A stretch of DNA of 31,052 bases, taken from the NCBI GenBank assembly GCA_026770585.1, contig MU646669.1:106791-137842 (forward strand), written 5' to 3'. Made by a program: the position numbers and the translations under genes. Shown piece by piece: positions 1 to 14,168 of this stretch. The DNA comes from Baffinella frigidus. Lineage: Eukaryota; Cryptophyceae; Cryptomonadales; Baffinellaceae. Under the pieces are notes generated by a model. That model saw only the letters and a list, made by a program, of their open reading frames with translations. It made no database searches and was not told the DNA's origin. Positions within the stretch are counted from its first letter, which is position 1; the number at the start of each line of letters is the position of its first letter.

Positions 1-308
1 CCCCGTGCGCCTCCCGTTGACTTCTCGCACGCTTCTCCGGCGCAGAGGTTTTTACCAGGGTGTTGACTACTCCGGGCAGGGTTGCCCTCTGCAGCGCGAA
101 TCAGTCAACCGTGGCGCTCACGGGGGCCTCTCTTGATCGCAGCGCTCTTGATCGCAGCTCGCGATAACAGATCAGTCAACTGCGGTGCTGACCGTGTGGG
201 TCTTGATCGCATGCGGATCTGGCGACGCGCGGGCGGGACATAGGACTCATAACCTCTTATGTCGGACTCATAACCTCTTATGGCGGACTCATAACCTGTT
301 GTTGACAG
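1..308 (+). repeat. Intron upstream of exon 1, with short direct repeats
   Basis: No exon recognised. The phrase tcttgatcgcag or a close variant occurs three times (about 132, 147, 202), a likely acceptor-type repeat. A 21-bp unit (ggactcataacctcttatgt) is repeated three times at 237-300 just before the exon 1 acceptor. Confidence 0.6.
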
Positions 309-374
309 GCTGAGCTGGAGACGCGCAGCCGGGACTACACGGCGATGGAGGCCCAGGTCGTCGAGCTCGAGCAG
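309..374 (+). CDS. Coiled-coil gene, exon 1 of those visible
   Basis: Phase 0 to 0, 22 codons, begins [10 protein letters not shown] and ends VVELEQ. Acceptor ttgacag, donor GTCCTG. Four copies of its last bases plus donor follow in the intron at 496, 596, 724 and 824. Earlier exons must lie upstream of the window. Confidence 0.8.
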
Positions 375-439
375 GTCCTGCACCCTGACCCGCACCCCTG
401 CACGCTGAGCCTCGCACCCTGCACCCTCGACCCTCGACC

Positions 440-478
<39 letters not shown>

Positions 479-674
479 ATTCTGAACCCTACACACGAGC
501 AGGTCCTGCACCCTGACCCGAACCCCTGCATGCTGAGCCTCGAACCCTGCACCCTCGACCCTCAACCCTCAACCCTCAACTCTGAACCCTACACACGAGC
601 AGGTCCTGTACCCTGGCCCGAACCCCTGCACGCTGAGCCTCGAACCCTGCACCTTCGACCCTCAACCCTTAACC

Positions 675-706
<32 letters not shown>

Positions 707-3700
707 ACTCTGAACCCTACACACGAGCAGGTCCTGCACCCTGACCCGTACCCCTGCACGCTGAGCCTCGAACCCTGCACCCTCGACCCTCAGCCCTCAA
801 CCCTCAACTCTGAACCCTACGCACGAGCAGGTCCTGCACCCTACACCCTACGAACAAAACTCGAAACTCTGAACCCTGAACTCTTTACCCTCCAGACGCC
901 CACGCGAGAACCCAAACACCACACCCGAGCCACACGAGGCTACCTTTGAGAACAGAATAAATGTCGATTGTAAACGTGTGTAGTAATTTTCAGGTGAAAA
1001 GCAGCGACTTTACACAGGTCCGACCGCTCAGCGGGCGGAAACGTGATCATTTGCCCACAAGACTTTACAAGTCCGTTTTATTCTGTTCGCCTGGGTAGCC
1101 TCGTGTGGAACCCCCGGCTTCTCCACTTGAGATCAAGCCCTAAAACCGAAAACCGATACACCTATACCCCCCCAAAAAATCCCCAAACCCACACCCCAAA
1201 CCCTGACCAACCAACCCCACACCCTAAATCCTCAACCCACCGCACCCTAAATCCTCCGCTCGCACACTTCCACAGGTGGGCGGGGCGAAGGCGAAGGCGG
1301 AGAACGCGCAGCTCACCGAGGCGATGGAGGCGCTCCGCAAGCAGGCATTTCCCCTCCATCCTTCACCCCCCCCCCGAACCCGCACGCCCTACAACCTAAC
1401 CTCTATGCCCTATACCCTGCACCCTCGAATCCCAAACATCTTTACACCTAAACCCCAGAAGTTTACAGAGGCGATGGCAGCGCTCCGCAAGCATTTCCTG
1501 GCATTTCCTCAAACCTTCCACCCCAAACCCTGAACCCAGGAACCCCTGTACCCCCAACCCCCAACCCTAGAAGCCAACCCCTGAACTTTACACCCTACAC
1601 CCCCGAATCGTAGAAGCTAACCCCTATCCCAACCTATCGTTCGCAAGCAGGCCTGCCCCCACACCTCACACCCCACACACCCTGAACCCCCAAACCCTAG
1701 AGAAGCCAACCCCAAATACCCACACCCCAACCCTCAACCCCTTTCCCCCCAACCCCCCAAACCCCAAAACCTTCACCACCAAACCCTAACCCCCAAACCC
1801 TTCACCACCAAACCCCAACCCCAAAACCCGTGACCTCCAAACTCCACACCCTGCCCCCCAAACCCTTCATCCCCAAACGCTACACGCGAACCCCTCACCC
1901 CTCCGCCCTCCCGGCAGGCGGACACGGTGGGGGCGGAGCGGACGCTGGTACAGAACGCGCTGCAGATCTCCGAGGAGGAGAAGCACCGCCTCGACTCCTC
2001 GTGCGTGCAGGTCCCGCAGCCCTACGCCCTAAACCCCACACCCTAAACCGTGCACCCTGCACCTTACACCCCAAACCCCAACCCCCTAAAACCTCCCCCC
2101 TAAACCCTACATCATAAACCCTTACACCTACCGTGAGACGCTAACCCCCGACGCCCAAACCCCAAAACCCAAATCCCTAACCCCCAGCCCCTAACCCCTA
2201 ACCCCCAAACCCTAACCACCAACCACTCGCCCCTAACACCAAACCCCTCGAGCAGCTCAAGAAGGACGTCAAGGCGGCCGACGACAACGTCAAGCGCCTC
2301 TCCTCCGAGGTCACGCCTCCTCATCTCCACGCAGCGCGTGCTGCTCAGGCTCACGGCGTGTAGGCCAGGCGGGGCGGGATGCTGACGTGTCACTGTCTTG
2401 ACAGCCTCACTCGCACCCGGACTGAAAGTACTAGAGGTAAAAGTGTATGACAAGGCACGGCCAGGATGTACCAGGAAAAAGTACAATTGTACTTTTACGC
2501 CAGATCTGGCGGATATGGAGTGCATTCCTGGTACAAACCGGACGTGTCTTACAACCCTATTGTAGGAAATCCCTAGGGACCTAGGAAGTTCCTATGGGGG
2601 GGGTGAATAGATGGACTCGTAGTATTTTAAGTCCGGGTGCGTCTCTTCCTCTGAACGCAGAGCTACTTGCCGCTACCGAGCGAGGACGGGACACGATTTT
2701 AAAAACTTTATCCTGAATCCTGAAGGAAATGGACTTTTAAAATGAAAAACCAGGACCGGAATCCCGGTCCTGGCTGTCTTATATGTGCCGAGTTGTCTCG
2801 ACAGCGGCTCTGTCTCTGTGTGGGCCCACCAGTTTGTTGAAACCGGGCGCTTTCCCGCTTCAAAGTTGACAGGTGTGTCGCTCACACCCAGCATGGCGAC
2901 TCAAGCATAGTCTGTCAACCCGAGTACGGCAGAGCTAGTCACTCACGCGCATGGTTCGAGCTCGGGCGGGGCTAACGTATCAATGGCTGAAAGGGATGCT
3001 GGCGTTTCAATGTCTCAAAAGGGCGATATGCTGACGTGTCAATGGCTCACAAGGATGCTGACGTGGCAATGGCTCCACAGGTGGATACGCTGACGTGTCA
3101 ATGGCTCAAGAGGACGCTGACGTGTGAATGTTTTGGTGCAGGTGGAGACGCTGACGAACGAGCTGGCGGAGAACACGGACAAGCACTCGAGCAAGGAGTC
3201 GCAGGTCGAGGCGCTCAAGAACCAGCTCACCAAGGTCTGCCTCGCCACCCCGCAACCCGAAACCCGAAAGAGCCAGAAACAGGGAACCCGAACACCGGAA
3301 CCCGGAACCCGAAACGCGGAACACGGAACCCGAAGCTTGGAACCCGGAACCCGGAACCCGGATCCCGGATCCCAGATCCCGAACGAGCCAGCTCACCAAG
3401 GATTGCCTTCCGGAACCCGAAACACGAAACCCGAAACCCGAAACCTGAAGCCCGAAACAAGTCCGAAACACGCCCAAAGCCCGAAACCTGAAACCCGACA
3501 TCCAAAAGAGCCAGCTCACCAAGGTGCCTACCTGAAACACGAGACACGGGACACGGAACACGGAACCCGAAACCCGCCCGAAACCCGAAACCCGAAAGAG
3601 CCAGCTCACCGAAGAAACGCACTAGCGCTTCGATCCAGCAGCATGGACAAATGCACAACCTTACTAGGTGCGCCGGTACTTGTCCGTTGCCGGCGTCTCA

Positions 3701-6700
3701 TTCCGTGTTGTGCAAGACGAACACCTCCCACTAGGCCGCGTGTGGCGCGCTGATACCGCGCCAGCGTTTCGCTTCTGCGCACCCGGTTCGCTTGACAAGT
3801 GGCGGCCCCGGGTGACCATGGTTCAGAGGAGAACATTCCAGCTGTCGATTCTAGGGTAATTCAGTGTGATACCGCGCCTTCGCACCGCTTCTGCGCACCC
3901 GGTTCGCTTGATACGTGGCGGCCCCGGGTGACTATGGTTCAGAGGAGAACATTCAACCCTGAAAACTCGTTGGTTCTTGAGTAGTTCTTTGGCGTCGATT
4001 CTAGAGTAGTTGAGGGTGATACCGCGCCTGCTCACTGCCTCGGCACACCTGGTTCGCTTGTGTAAGTGGCGGCCCCGGGTGACTATGGTTCAGAGGAGAA
4101 CATTCCATCCCGCAAACTCGTTGGTTCTTGAGTAATACTTTGGCGCGCTGATACCGCGCGCCTTCGTTCTGCTTCGGCGCACCCGCCCCGCTTGATACCT
4201 AAACCTTAAACCTTCAAACCTAAACCCTAAACCCTAAACCCTAAACCCTAAACCCTAAACTCTAAACCCTAAACAATACACCCTCAGCCCTAAACCCTAA
4301 ATCCTAAACCCTAAACCCTACACTCCACACCCCCTGAACCCTACACCCTGCACCCTACACCCTCAGCCCTAAATCATAAACCATACACCATGCACTGTAA
4401 ATCATCAACCATAAACCCTGACCCCCCCCCCGGCAGGTGACGGGGGAGAAGCAGGAGACTCGGAGCAAGCTGGCGGCGCAGCTGGAGCAGGCCCAGAACG
4501 ACCTCAAGTCCCGGTCCCGCGCGGCGCAGCGCTCTCGCGGTTGACTGAACCGGGCAGGGTTAGTACCAGGACGGCACCTGGTCGTGTCCTCATCAGTACC
4601 AGGATGCTCCCTAATCAGTCAACTGCTCCCGGCAGGTGACGGGGGAGAAGCAGGAGACGCAGAGCAAGCTGGCGGCGCAGCTGGAGCAGGCGCACAACGA
4701 CCTCGAGTCCCTCGCACGCAAGTCCGCAGGTTGCGAGCCCCCCCCTCCCACGACCCTACACCCTACACCCTACACCCTGCACCCTGCACCCTACACCCAG
4801 AACCCAAAACCTTAAAGAAAACCAACCCAAACAAACCCAAACAAACCCAACCCAACCCAACCCAACCCAACCCAACCCAACCCAACCCAACCCAACCCAA
4901 CCCAACCCAACCCAACCCAACCCAACCCAACCCCTGAACCCTAGAGCCCAAATCCTGAACTGGAAACCCTAAACTGGAAACACACCCGCAGCTACCATCG
5001 AAGAGCTCGAGGCGAAGCACGAGGAGGTGGCCGCGAAGCTGGCCGACACGGAGGCGGAGAGCAAGAAGCAGCAGGACGACCTCGAGGCCCTCGCGACTGA
5101 GTATAACCCCCCCCCCAAAAAAAACAATCTCCGTGGTGAGAACCTCACCACCGACTAACCAATCCGGTTCTCACCACCGACTAACCAATCCCCCTACCCT
5201 AGACCCTAAACACACCCTAGACCCTACCAAACACGAGACCCTACACCCTAAACCCTAAACCATGAACCCCAAACCCCAAACCCCAAACCCCAAACCCCAA
5301 ACCCTAAACCCCAAACCCTAAAACCCTAAACCCCAAACCCCAAATCAGGCTGGAGGAGGCAGAGAGCCGCGCCAAGGAGGGCTCGTCAAACTCCGAGCAG
5401 GCAAGAAGCCCCTCCCCTCTACTGTGTAGCAGTCTTCCATCATTTGAGCCTTTTAATGGTAGTCAAACTCCGAGCAGGCACGCGCCCCCTCCCCTGTTCT
5501 AGTGTGGAATATGTGTTGAGGGTAAGTATGTGTTACGGTAGCCTGTGTTAGGGTAGGTTCACTGTAGCCACTTGACAACCAGCTAACAGGCTGGTTGTCA
5601 CTATTTTGAGATTTCTAGAGGAGGCAGTGAGCCGCGCCAAGGAGGGCGCGGCAAACTCCGAGCAGGCAAGAAGCAATTCGCTTTCAACTTTAGGGGCGGC
5701 CACTTTAGGATCCGGCTTGATGGGGCCCATCAAGCCTGATTTAGGGCCTGTAGCACTCTCCACGGTTTGAGCTTTTTATGATAGGCTCGTCGAACTCCGA
5801 GCAGGCAAGCGCCCTCTCCAGCCTGATTTAGTGCCTGTAGCGCTCTCCACTTTTGGTGTTTTTTTATGGTAGTCAAACTCCGAGGAGGCAAGAAGCCCCT
5901 CCCCTGTACTAGGGCGAATCGCTTTCAACTTTAGACTCAGGTAACAGGCTGGTTCAGCCGGACTGTAGGACTTGTCATCATTTTGAGTTTTTCTATGACA
6001 CTGTGCCTGCCGTCGTTAGTCGTGCGAGGTAGTGTCGAGTGCGCAGGACCTCTCTCGGCGTGCGTCGTTTGACCGCGCAGAACAATCGCCTTTTCCGGCA
6101 AGATTTGTACTGGATGTCGCCCAGATTCGGGTAATGTCTGGTACAAATCTTTGAGGTGCTGAGTTCCCAAATAAACCCGATCCTTCGAGAGCCTGCTCTG
6201 ACGTGGTCCAGTGAGGAAGCGTACATGGCGGCCGTGTTTGGTATCCATAACGCTCTCCCGCATGCCAGACACCCTGAATTCGAGGTCTTGATTCCAAAAA
6301 AAAAAGTTTTGCAGGAATTAAAAAATCTCCCCCTCTCGTTTGCAGGAATTAACTAATCTCACGCTCTCTCTCGTTCGCAGGAGTGGATGACGAAGCTCAA
6401 GGACCAGGAGGACAAACTCCGGCGGAAGACCGCCGAGCTCAACGCCGCCGGCGAGCAGGCACGTCCCCCCACGCAACCACGCCCAAGAAACCATAGTTGA
6501 CTAATCAGAGCTTTCTATGTCCACACGGACCCACGATCAAGCGTTGACTAAACACAACCCGCAATCAAGCGTTGGCCGCCGAGCTCAGCGCCGCGGGCGA
6601 GCAGGCTCGTCCCCGCGCGCCCACGAACAAGCAACATATAGTTGACCAATCGGAGCTTTTTTACGTCCCCACGCACCCACGACCAAGCGTTAACTCATCC

Positions 6701-7680
6701 GAGCGTTGACTGGTCAGAGCTTTTTGACGCCTCCCAGCCATCCCCCTGTTCTTTCTCTCCAGCGACCGGCACCCTTTTTCTGGTTCTGACCCTGGGTGAT
6801 TTGCCGGCCACGGTACACAGCCTGTCCGGGGTGTAGTCGACCGTCGTACGGGGGTTTCGCGTGATCGCAGCTGAAGTTCTTGATCGCTCAGCTGGACTCG
6901 ATTAACATGGGTAGGCTTCGGAAGTTAACAATGCGCGGGAAGTTATCAACGCGCGGGAAGTTGACAAAGCCTGTAAGTTAACAACGCGCGGTAAGTTGAC
7001 AATGGATGGGGCTCGCAACCTGCAGGCGCAGGCGGACATGCGGCGAGGGTTCTCGCAGGAGAAGGAGGTCCTCGAGCTGCGAGTCAAGTCGCTGGAGAAC
7101 CAGTCGCAGGATGTCATCGAGGAGAAGGAGGCCAAGGAGGCCGAGCTCGCGGAGACGGTCCAATACCCGAAACCCTGATACCCGAAAACCTGAACCCGGA
7201 TCCTAAATTCTGAACCCTGAGCCGAAACCCAACGAGCTTGCCGATACGGTCCCAGCCCCGAATCCCGATACCCGAAACCCTGGACCCGAAACCCTGGACC
7301 CGAAACCGTGATCCGTGCAGACGAATCCCGAAGCCCTGAACCCGAACCCCGCACCTCTGAACCCTGAACCGAAACCCGAAACCCTGACCCGCACCTAGAA
7401 ACTGAAGCCTCGACCCGAAACCCGAAACCCGAATCCTGGATCGAAACCCGACACCCGCAAGCTTGACCGTGAGCCCGCAACCCGAGACCCGAAACCCGAA
7501 ACCCGAAACCCTGAACCCTGAACCCTAAACCCTGAACCAGGTCAAAGAGTTCGAGTCGGCGATGGATGAGATGGAGGTCGAGCACAAGCACCAGGTCCAC
7601 TCCCCTCCCCCCCCTCTCCCTCTCTCGTTCGCGCTCTCTCTCTCTCTCTCTCGCTCGCTCTCTCTCTCTCTCTCTATCTA

Positions 7681-7720
<40 letters not shown>

Positions 7721-7812
7721 CCTCCCCTCTCTCTCTGATTCTGACACCAGATTGACCGTACACCCTGAACCCCTTAACCCTACACCCTGAACCCTAAACC
7801 AATCCCTGCACC

Positions 7813-7855
<43 letters not shown>

Positions 7856-10800
7856 CTGAACCAGGTTGACAAGCTGACGAACCCCCAATCCCTAAACCCT
7901 AAACCCTAAAACCTAAACCCGAAACTCCAAACCCTCAACCCAAACCGCGTACCAGATCGACAAGCTGAAGAAGGAAACTTACGACAAGTACAACTCGTTC
8001 GAGAAGAAGACGACCCCTAGACACTCGACACGAAACCCTATACACTACACTTCACACAATACACAATACACAATACACACTACACAATACACAATACACA
8101 ATACACAATACACAATACACAATACACACATCAACTCTAAACCCTCAACCGCATGCATACCAGATCGACAAGCTGACGAAGGAAACCACGGACCAGTTCC
8201 TAACCTCAAAGCCCTTAGCCCTAAACCCTAAACACTAAGCCCTTCACCAGATGGACAAGCTGACGAAGGAGACGTACGACAAGTACAACGCGTTCGAGAA
8301 GAAGACCACCGCCGAGATCGCCGAGCTCACCAAGGTATCATCTCCTCAACCCTAAACTCTAATCCCTCAACCTCACACCCTCAACCTCAAACCCTGAACC
8401 CGAAACCCGAAACCCGAAACCTTGAACCCTAACTCGCATGCACCCCTTGCAAAAATTGCGGCCTCACGATACACCCGAAACCCGACACCCGAAACCTTAC
8501 ACCATACACCCTAAACCCCAAGCCCCAAGCCCTAAACCCTAAGCCAGAACCGCAGCAAAACGAGGGGCTGTTGTCGAGCAAGACCGCTTGCAACTTACAC
8601 CCTGCTCCCTAAACCCCAAATCTCAAACCCCAAGCCCCAAACCCCAAACCCCAAACCCCAAACCCCAAACCCCAAACCCCAAACCCCAAACCCCACACCC
8701 CAAACCGCAGCACAACGAGGGGCTGTCGTCGAAGAACGGGGTCATCGACGAGCAGCTCCGCGAGCTCAAGGCGCAGGCCAAGGTGCTGCCCCGTTCCAAA
8801 GTTGACGGATTTGTACCGCAGACCAGGAATGTCAACTTATGAATAGTCGGCCAAGGTTCGCACCCAGGGCTATGGTGAGCCCCGATCGGACGCCCTTTCA
8901 TGCGGAGTGGTACAATGCGCCTCGTGTGGAGCGGTACAGCACAGCACACCTCTTCCCCTGTTACAGACCACCTCTTACCCTGCCTTCGCCCCTCACCCCA
9001 ACCCCCAAACTCTCAACCCCGAACCCTGAACCCTAAACCTTCCTCTTTGTTATTACTCTCGGGCCATACACCCTGGACCGCAACCCCACAACCAGGCGGG
9101 ACAAGGCAGAGGCAGAGGAGTACATCACACCACACCTCATGCCCTGCCCTCGCCCTAAGCCCCAAACCCTTCAGTACAGCACACCTCTTACCCTGCCCTC
9201 GCCCTCCGCTACCGAGCGAAGTGGGGGTTCGGGGAGGTTTACAAGTGGGTTTTAAAGAGGTTTTAAAGCTTTCCACGTCCAGCAAAGAACCTTATTGTAC
9301 GGGCAATTGTATACGGTCGTGACTGTTTTTCAAAAACAATCGTGATACGTTTACAATGTACATGTAAACTTTACATGACCATGAAAAAAAAGTCACATCC
9401 AGAAAAATGCGTTCGAAAGGCGTAATTAGCACATAGACGGTCGCAGGTGCAATATAATCGTTGTTTAGATGGACGCACCCCCATTATTTCACCTCAGCGC
9501 GTCCGTTTTTTTTGCAAGTCATGAACTCTTCCGCGTGACCTGGTAAAAGGCTACAATGCAGGAACCTTCCCCAACGCTTCTCCAACACCCCTGGTTTGTA
9601 CCAGTCGCGTCCTGTTGGAGAAATAAAGCTGGGACCGGATTCCCGGTCCCAGCTTTTAAACGAACCCTCCCCTCGCTCGGTAGTGGAATACCAAACCCCA
9701 AACCCCAAACCCCAAACCCCAAACCCCAAACCCCAAACCCCAAACCCCAAACCCCAAACCCCAAACCCCAAACCCTAAGCCGGCTTCTTCTTTATTGCGC
9801 TCGAGCCCTGAACCCTAAGCCCCAACCCCCCAACCCTTCCAGGCGGACAAGGCGGAGGCAGAGGAGCGGTACACGCGCGACATGAAGGAGACGCGCGAGG
9901 AGGCCTCCCGCCGCATCAAGGTCTAACCTCCCCCTCAGTCTATCTGGGCGAAGCGATTTGGTGAGCCCGGGCTCTTTCCCGGTCCAAGTTGACGGATTTG
10001 TACCACGGAACCAGCGTTTTAACTTAGGAATAGACCGCCAAGCCGAGTGAGAGTGAAGTAGAAGGCACGCGCGCGACATGAAGGAGACGCGCGAGGAGGC
10101 CTCCTGCCGTATCAAGGTCCAGCCCTGCCTCTTCTTACAACTGTTTTTCCCGTAAAACATTTTTAGACGCCGTTTTGTACTGGGTTCGGTGTTGTACCTG
10201 TGTTTTAGAGTGTTCCGAGTTTTAAAGAAGTGGAGGAGCAGTACACGCGGTGGAGGGTAAAGAGTAGAGGCGGGGCTCTCGTCTTGACGGTGCCCCCGGT
10301 CGGAACGGAGACGGTGTAACGTTGCCCCCGGACGGGACATGCGCTGGAGGCTAAACCCTAAAACCTAAAACTTGCACCCTACACACTACATACTAAACCA
10401 TATACCCTAACCCCCTAAACCCCTAAACCTCATCCCTAAATCCTCACGTTGCCCCCGGACGGAACCCTAAACCCTAAACCCTGAACCCCAAACCCCAAGC
10501 CCGAAACCCGAAACCCGAAACCCTAAACCCTTAATCCCACACAGGAACTTGAGGCGGAGCTGACGTCGCTGAAGGCGAAGTACGAGATGCTGCAGGCCGA
10601 GAGCAAGAAGGCCGAGGAGGTCTCTTCCGCACGGTAACCCCCCGCTCCCCCTCCAATCCCTCCCCACCTACTCCATGCCGTGCGGTACGCCCCCCCCTGA
10701 CCCTACGCCCTAGTACCAAAACCCAAAACCCAGACCCGCGCCCCCCCCCTCCACCGCGCGAGCTTTGGATCCAGGGGTTCGGGTTAAGGTTCAGGGTGTA

Positions 10801-13800
10801 GGGCATCTCGTACTGGGCTCGAGGCGAAGTACGAGATGCTGCAGGCCGAGAGCAAGAAGGCCGAGGAGGTGTCTTCTGCACGGTAACCCTACACCCTAAA
10901 CCCAGGCCCAAAATTCAACCCCCGAAATCACCCCCCTCCCACGCCGCCGCCGCTTAAGGGTTCGGGTTTCAGGTTGATGCTGGCCGGGGCCTACGGCGAG
11001 CAGATACGGTCCGCGGTTAAGGGTTCGGGTTCAGGATATTGGTTTCAGGTTTCGCGTTGGTGCTGATGAATGCTGGCCAGTTTGGGGGTGGCCTCGCTCA
11101 AGACGAAGTGCCTAACCTGAAACTTTACACCCTACACCCTGAACCTTGACCCTAAACCCGACATGCAGGTACGCAGACCTGAACAACAAGTTCATGTCTA
11201 CCCAGGAGAAGGTCGACGCCGAGAAGAAGGAGACCGCCCGCAAGGTCCGAGCGCTGCCTCCCCGCTACACACACACGCGCACACGCACGCACACGCACAC
11301 GCACGCACACGCACACGCACACGCACGCACACGCACACGCACGCACACGCACACGCCCACACACACCGTACGGTCCCACCACCCCTCAATCTGGGAGCTA
11401 CCCCTCTTTCTCGCTCCACCCTGCACCCTGCACCCTGCACCCTGCACCCTGAACCCTGAACCACCCAAACCCAACCGCAAACCCTAACGATAACTCGACT
11501 GCTTTGCAGTCGGGGGAGCGGTTCAAGGACAGGGCCCCTAACTTCTCAAATCCTGGACCCTGAACCCTGGACCCTGAACCTTGAACCACTCAAACCCGAA
11601 CCCAAACCCAAACCCACACCCAAACGCACACCCACACCCACACCCACACCCACACCCACACCCTAACAACAACTCCACGGCTTTGCAGTCGGAGGAGCGA
11701 TTCAAGGAGATGCAGACGGAGATCGACGAGCTGCGCAACCCTGAATCCTGGACCCTGGCCCCTGAACCCTCCCAACCCTCCGAACCCTGAACGCTGCACC
11801 ATGAACCAAGAACCCTGAACCCTGCACTCTGAACCCTACACCCTACACCCTACACCCTACACCCTCCCAACCCTGACCGATGCACCCTCGACAGTCGGAG
11901 GAGCGATTCAAGGAGATGCAGACGGAGATCGACGAGCTGCGCAACGAGGGCAAGCGCCTCGAGAACGAGAAGATCATGTGAGTAACCCCGAAATCCTCAG
12001 ACTTCAGACCCAAAGCCAGAATCCTGAAACCTGGGCCGTATACTTTGAACCCTACGAGGGCAAGCGCCTCGAGAACGAGAAGATCATGTAACTTCCCCTC
12101 CACACGTACACTTACTCGCACACTCCCGCACACTCCCACACACACTCTCTCTCTCTCTGACTGAATCTCTCACGCGCCTCGAGAACGAGAAGATCATGTG
12201 AGTAACCCCGGAATCCATGGACGTAAGACCCAACGCCAGAATCCTGAAACCTGGGCCGTATACCTTGAACCCTACGAGGGCAAGCGCCTCGCGAACGTGA
12301 AGATCATGTAACCCCTGACCCTAGAACCCACGCACTGCAAAGTGTACAGCGGACTACAAAGAACCTCGGAATCCAACCCCAGATATCCTCCCGAAATCCC
12401 AGAACCTAGATTCTACGCCCTACGCCGTATGTCCTAAGCCCTACGAGGGCAAGCGCCTCGGGAACGAGAAGATCATGTAACCCCCTTCAGCTCTAAACTC
12501 CAAGCCCTGAACGCCAACCAGCGCGTCCTGAACCGAAACCGTGCGGGTGCGTGTCACCGTTCGACCTGGTTCGACCTATAAGCCCTACGCGATGTGGCCC
12601 CTTCACCGCCATGCACCCATGAACCGCCCTGCATCGAGTCCTGAGGAGTGCGCGTCTGGACCCCAAATCCTTAACCCCAACCCCTGCACACGACCTGCCT
12701 CCTGAACACTAAACAAGAAATAATAAACACTAAAACCTAACCACTAACCACTAGGCCCTACACTCTAAACCCTAAACCCTAAGTCGAACGTGTTCAACCT
12801 GGCCTTGAACCGCGCGGGTTGGTGTGAGCAGGGCGAACACGGACCGCTAGGGGGTTGCGTGTGACCCTACGCCAAACCTGACACCGCGCGGTTTCGGGAG
12901 GGCAGGTCCAACAAGGACCACGAGACGGAGCGCGCGCTCCTCAAGTCGCACATTGCCCAGCTCGAGAAGCAGCTCAAGGTCCAACTCCTAATTCGGTGTA
13001 GGCTTCAGGAATCGAGGGTTTATGGGGATCATATCAGGAATTCCGGGCTTACAGAACTCCTGAGGGAATTGCGGGTTCAGGAGTTGCGGGTTTATGGGTG
13101 TGGGTTCAGGGTGTGGGGAGTCAGGGTGTGGGGAGTAGGGGTGTGGGGTTTCGCGGGGAACGTTTTGTGGCAAGGACCGCGAGACTTAGTGGGCGCTGCT
13201 CAAGTCGCACATTGCCCAGCTCGAGAAGCAGCTCAAGGTTCGACCCCTAACCCTAACCCTAACCCTAACCCTAACCCTAACCTTGGACCTTGAACCTTGA
13301 ACCTTGAACCATGAACCCTAGCCCGGGATGGTGCAATACAGCCTAACCCATAAACCCTTCACCCCTTCACCCTGGACCAAACCCCGTAAACCCCTGGACC
13401 CTAAACCCTTAACCCCAACCCCTGCACACGACCTGCCTCCTGAACACTAAACAAGAAATAAGAAACACTAAAACCTAAATACTAACCACTAGGCCCTACA
13501 CCCTAAACCATAAGCCCTAAACCCTAAACCCTAAACCCTAAACCCTAAACCCTAAACCCTAAACCCGCTCTCCCAGGACCGGGAGGCGGTGCTGAAGGAG
13601 TTGGAGGAGAGCAAGGAGACGGAGGTGCAGGAGGCGCGCTCCAAGCTCAAGGACTTCTGCTCCACCGAGGCACCCCCCCAAATCCCAAACCCTGCGGCCC
13701 GCCATTTGCTCTGGTTAAAGGCCTCAGTCGAGTCAACCGGATGGTGTCTATGCCCGGAATAGACACCATCCGGTTCAGTCAACTGAGTGCGTCTAAACCC

Positions 13801-14115
13801 TGAACATAAACCCTAAACCGTATACCCTTTTGTTTGCAGGAGGCGAAGATGGAGCGGGAGCGCTCAACCCGCCCCAACCCGACCCTACCTGGCCCTTCCC
13901 AGACCATACACACTCCGTAACACTGGGCTTGTTCTGAGTAGGAGGCGAAGATGGAGCGGGAGGGCCAAAGCCCCCAACCCACCCCAACCCGGCCCTACCT
14001 GGTCTTACCCAGACGATACATTCCGTAACACTGGGCGTGGTGAGTGCAGGAGGCGAAGATGGAGCGGGAGCGGGACGAGCAGAAGAAGAAGTACGATGAC
14101 CTCAAGGTCCCCACC

Positions 14116-14168
<53 letters not shown>

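Noticed and set aside
530-949. 139-codon frame rich in Leu-Asn-Pro-Gln-Pro-Ser-Thr
   Set aside because: Heptamer array translation within intron 1; no coding bias.
3106-3660. Long frames on both strands of the CCCGAAA array ([11 protein letters not shown] and [11 protein letters not shown] repeats)
   Set aside because: They are translations of a stop-free repeat with a 7-bp period, appear in several frames at once, and contain copies of the exon 5 end.
4200-4428. Chromosome end or telomere
   Set aside because: The CCCTAAA arrays are interstitial and flanked by in-frame exons of one gene.
5618-5665. Second functional copy of exon 8
   Set aside because: The nearby acceptors give the wrong phase to follow exon 7, so it would shift the frame.
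6902-7747. 281-codon minus-strand frame with Arg-Glu repeats
   Set aside because: Runs through a CT microsatellite, CCCGAAA filler and the antisense of exons 10 and 11.
13172-13237. Alternative exon 18
   Set aside because: In-frame TAG and no acceptor at the right place.
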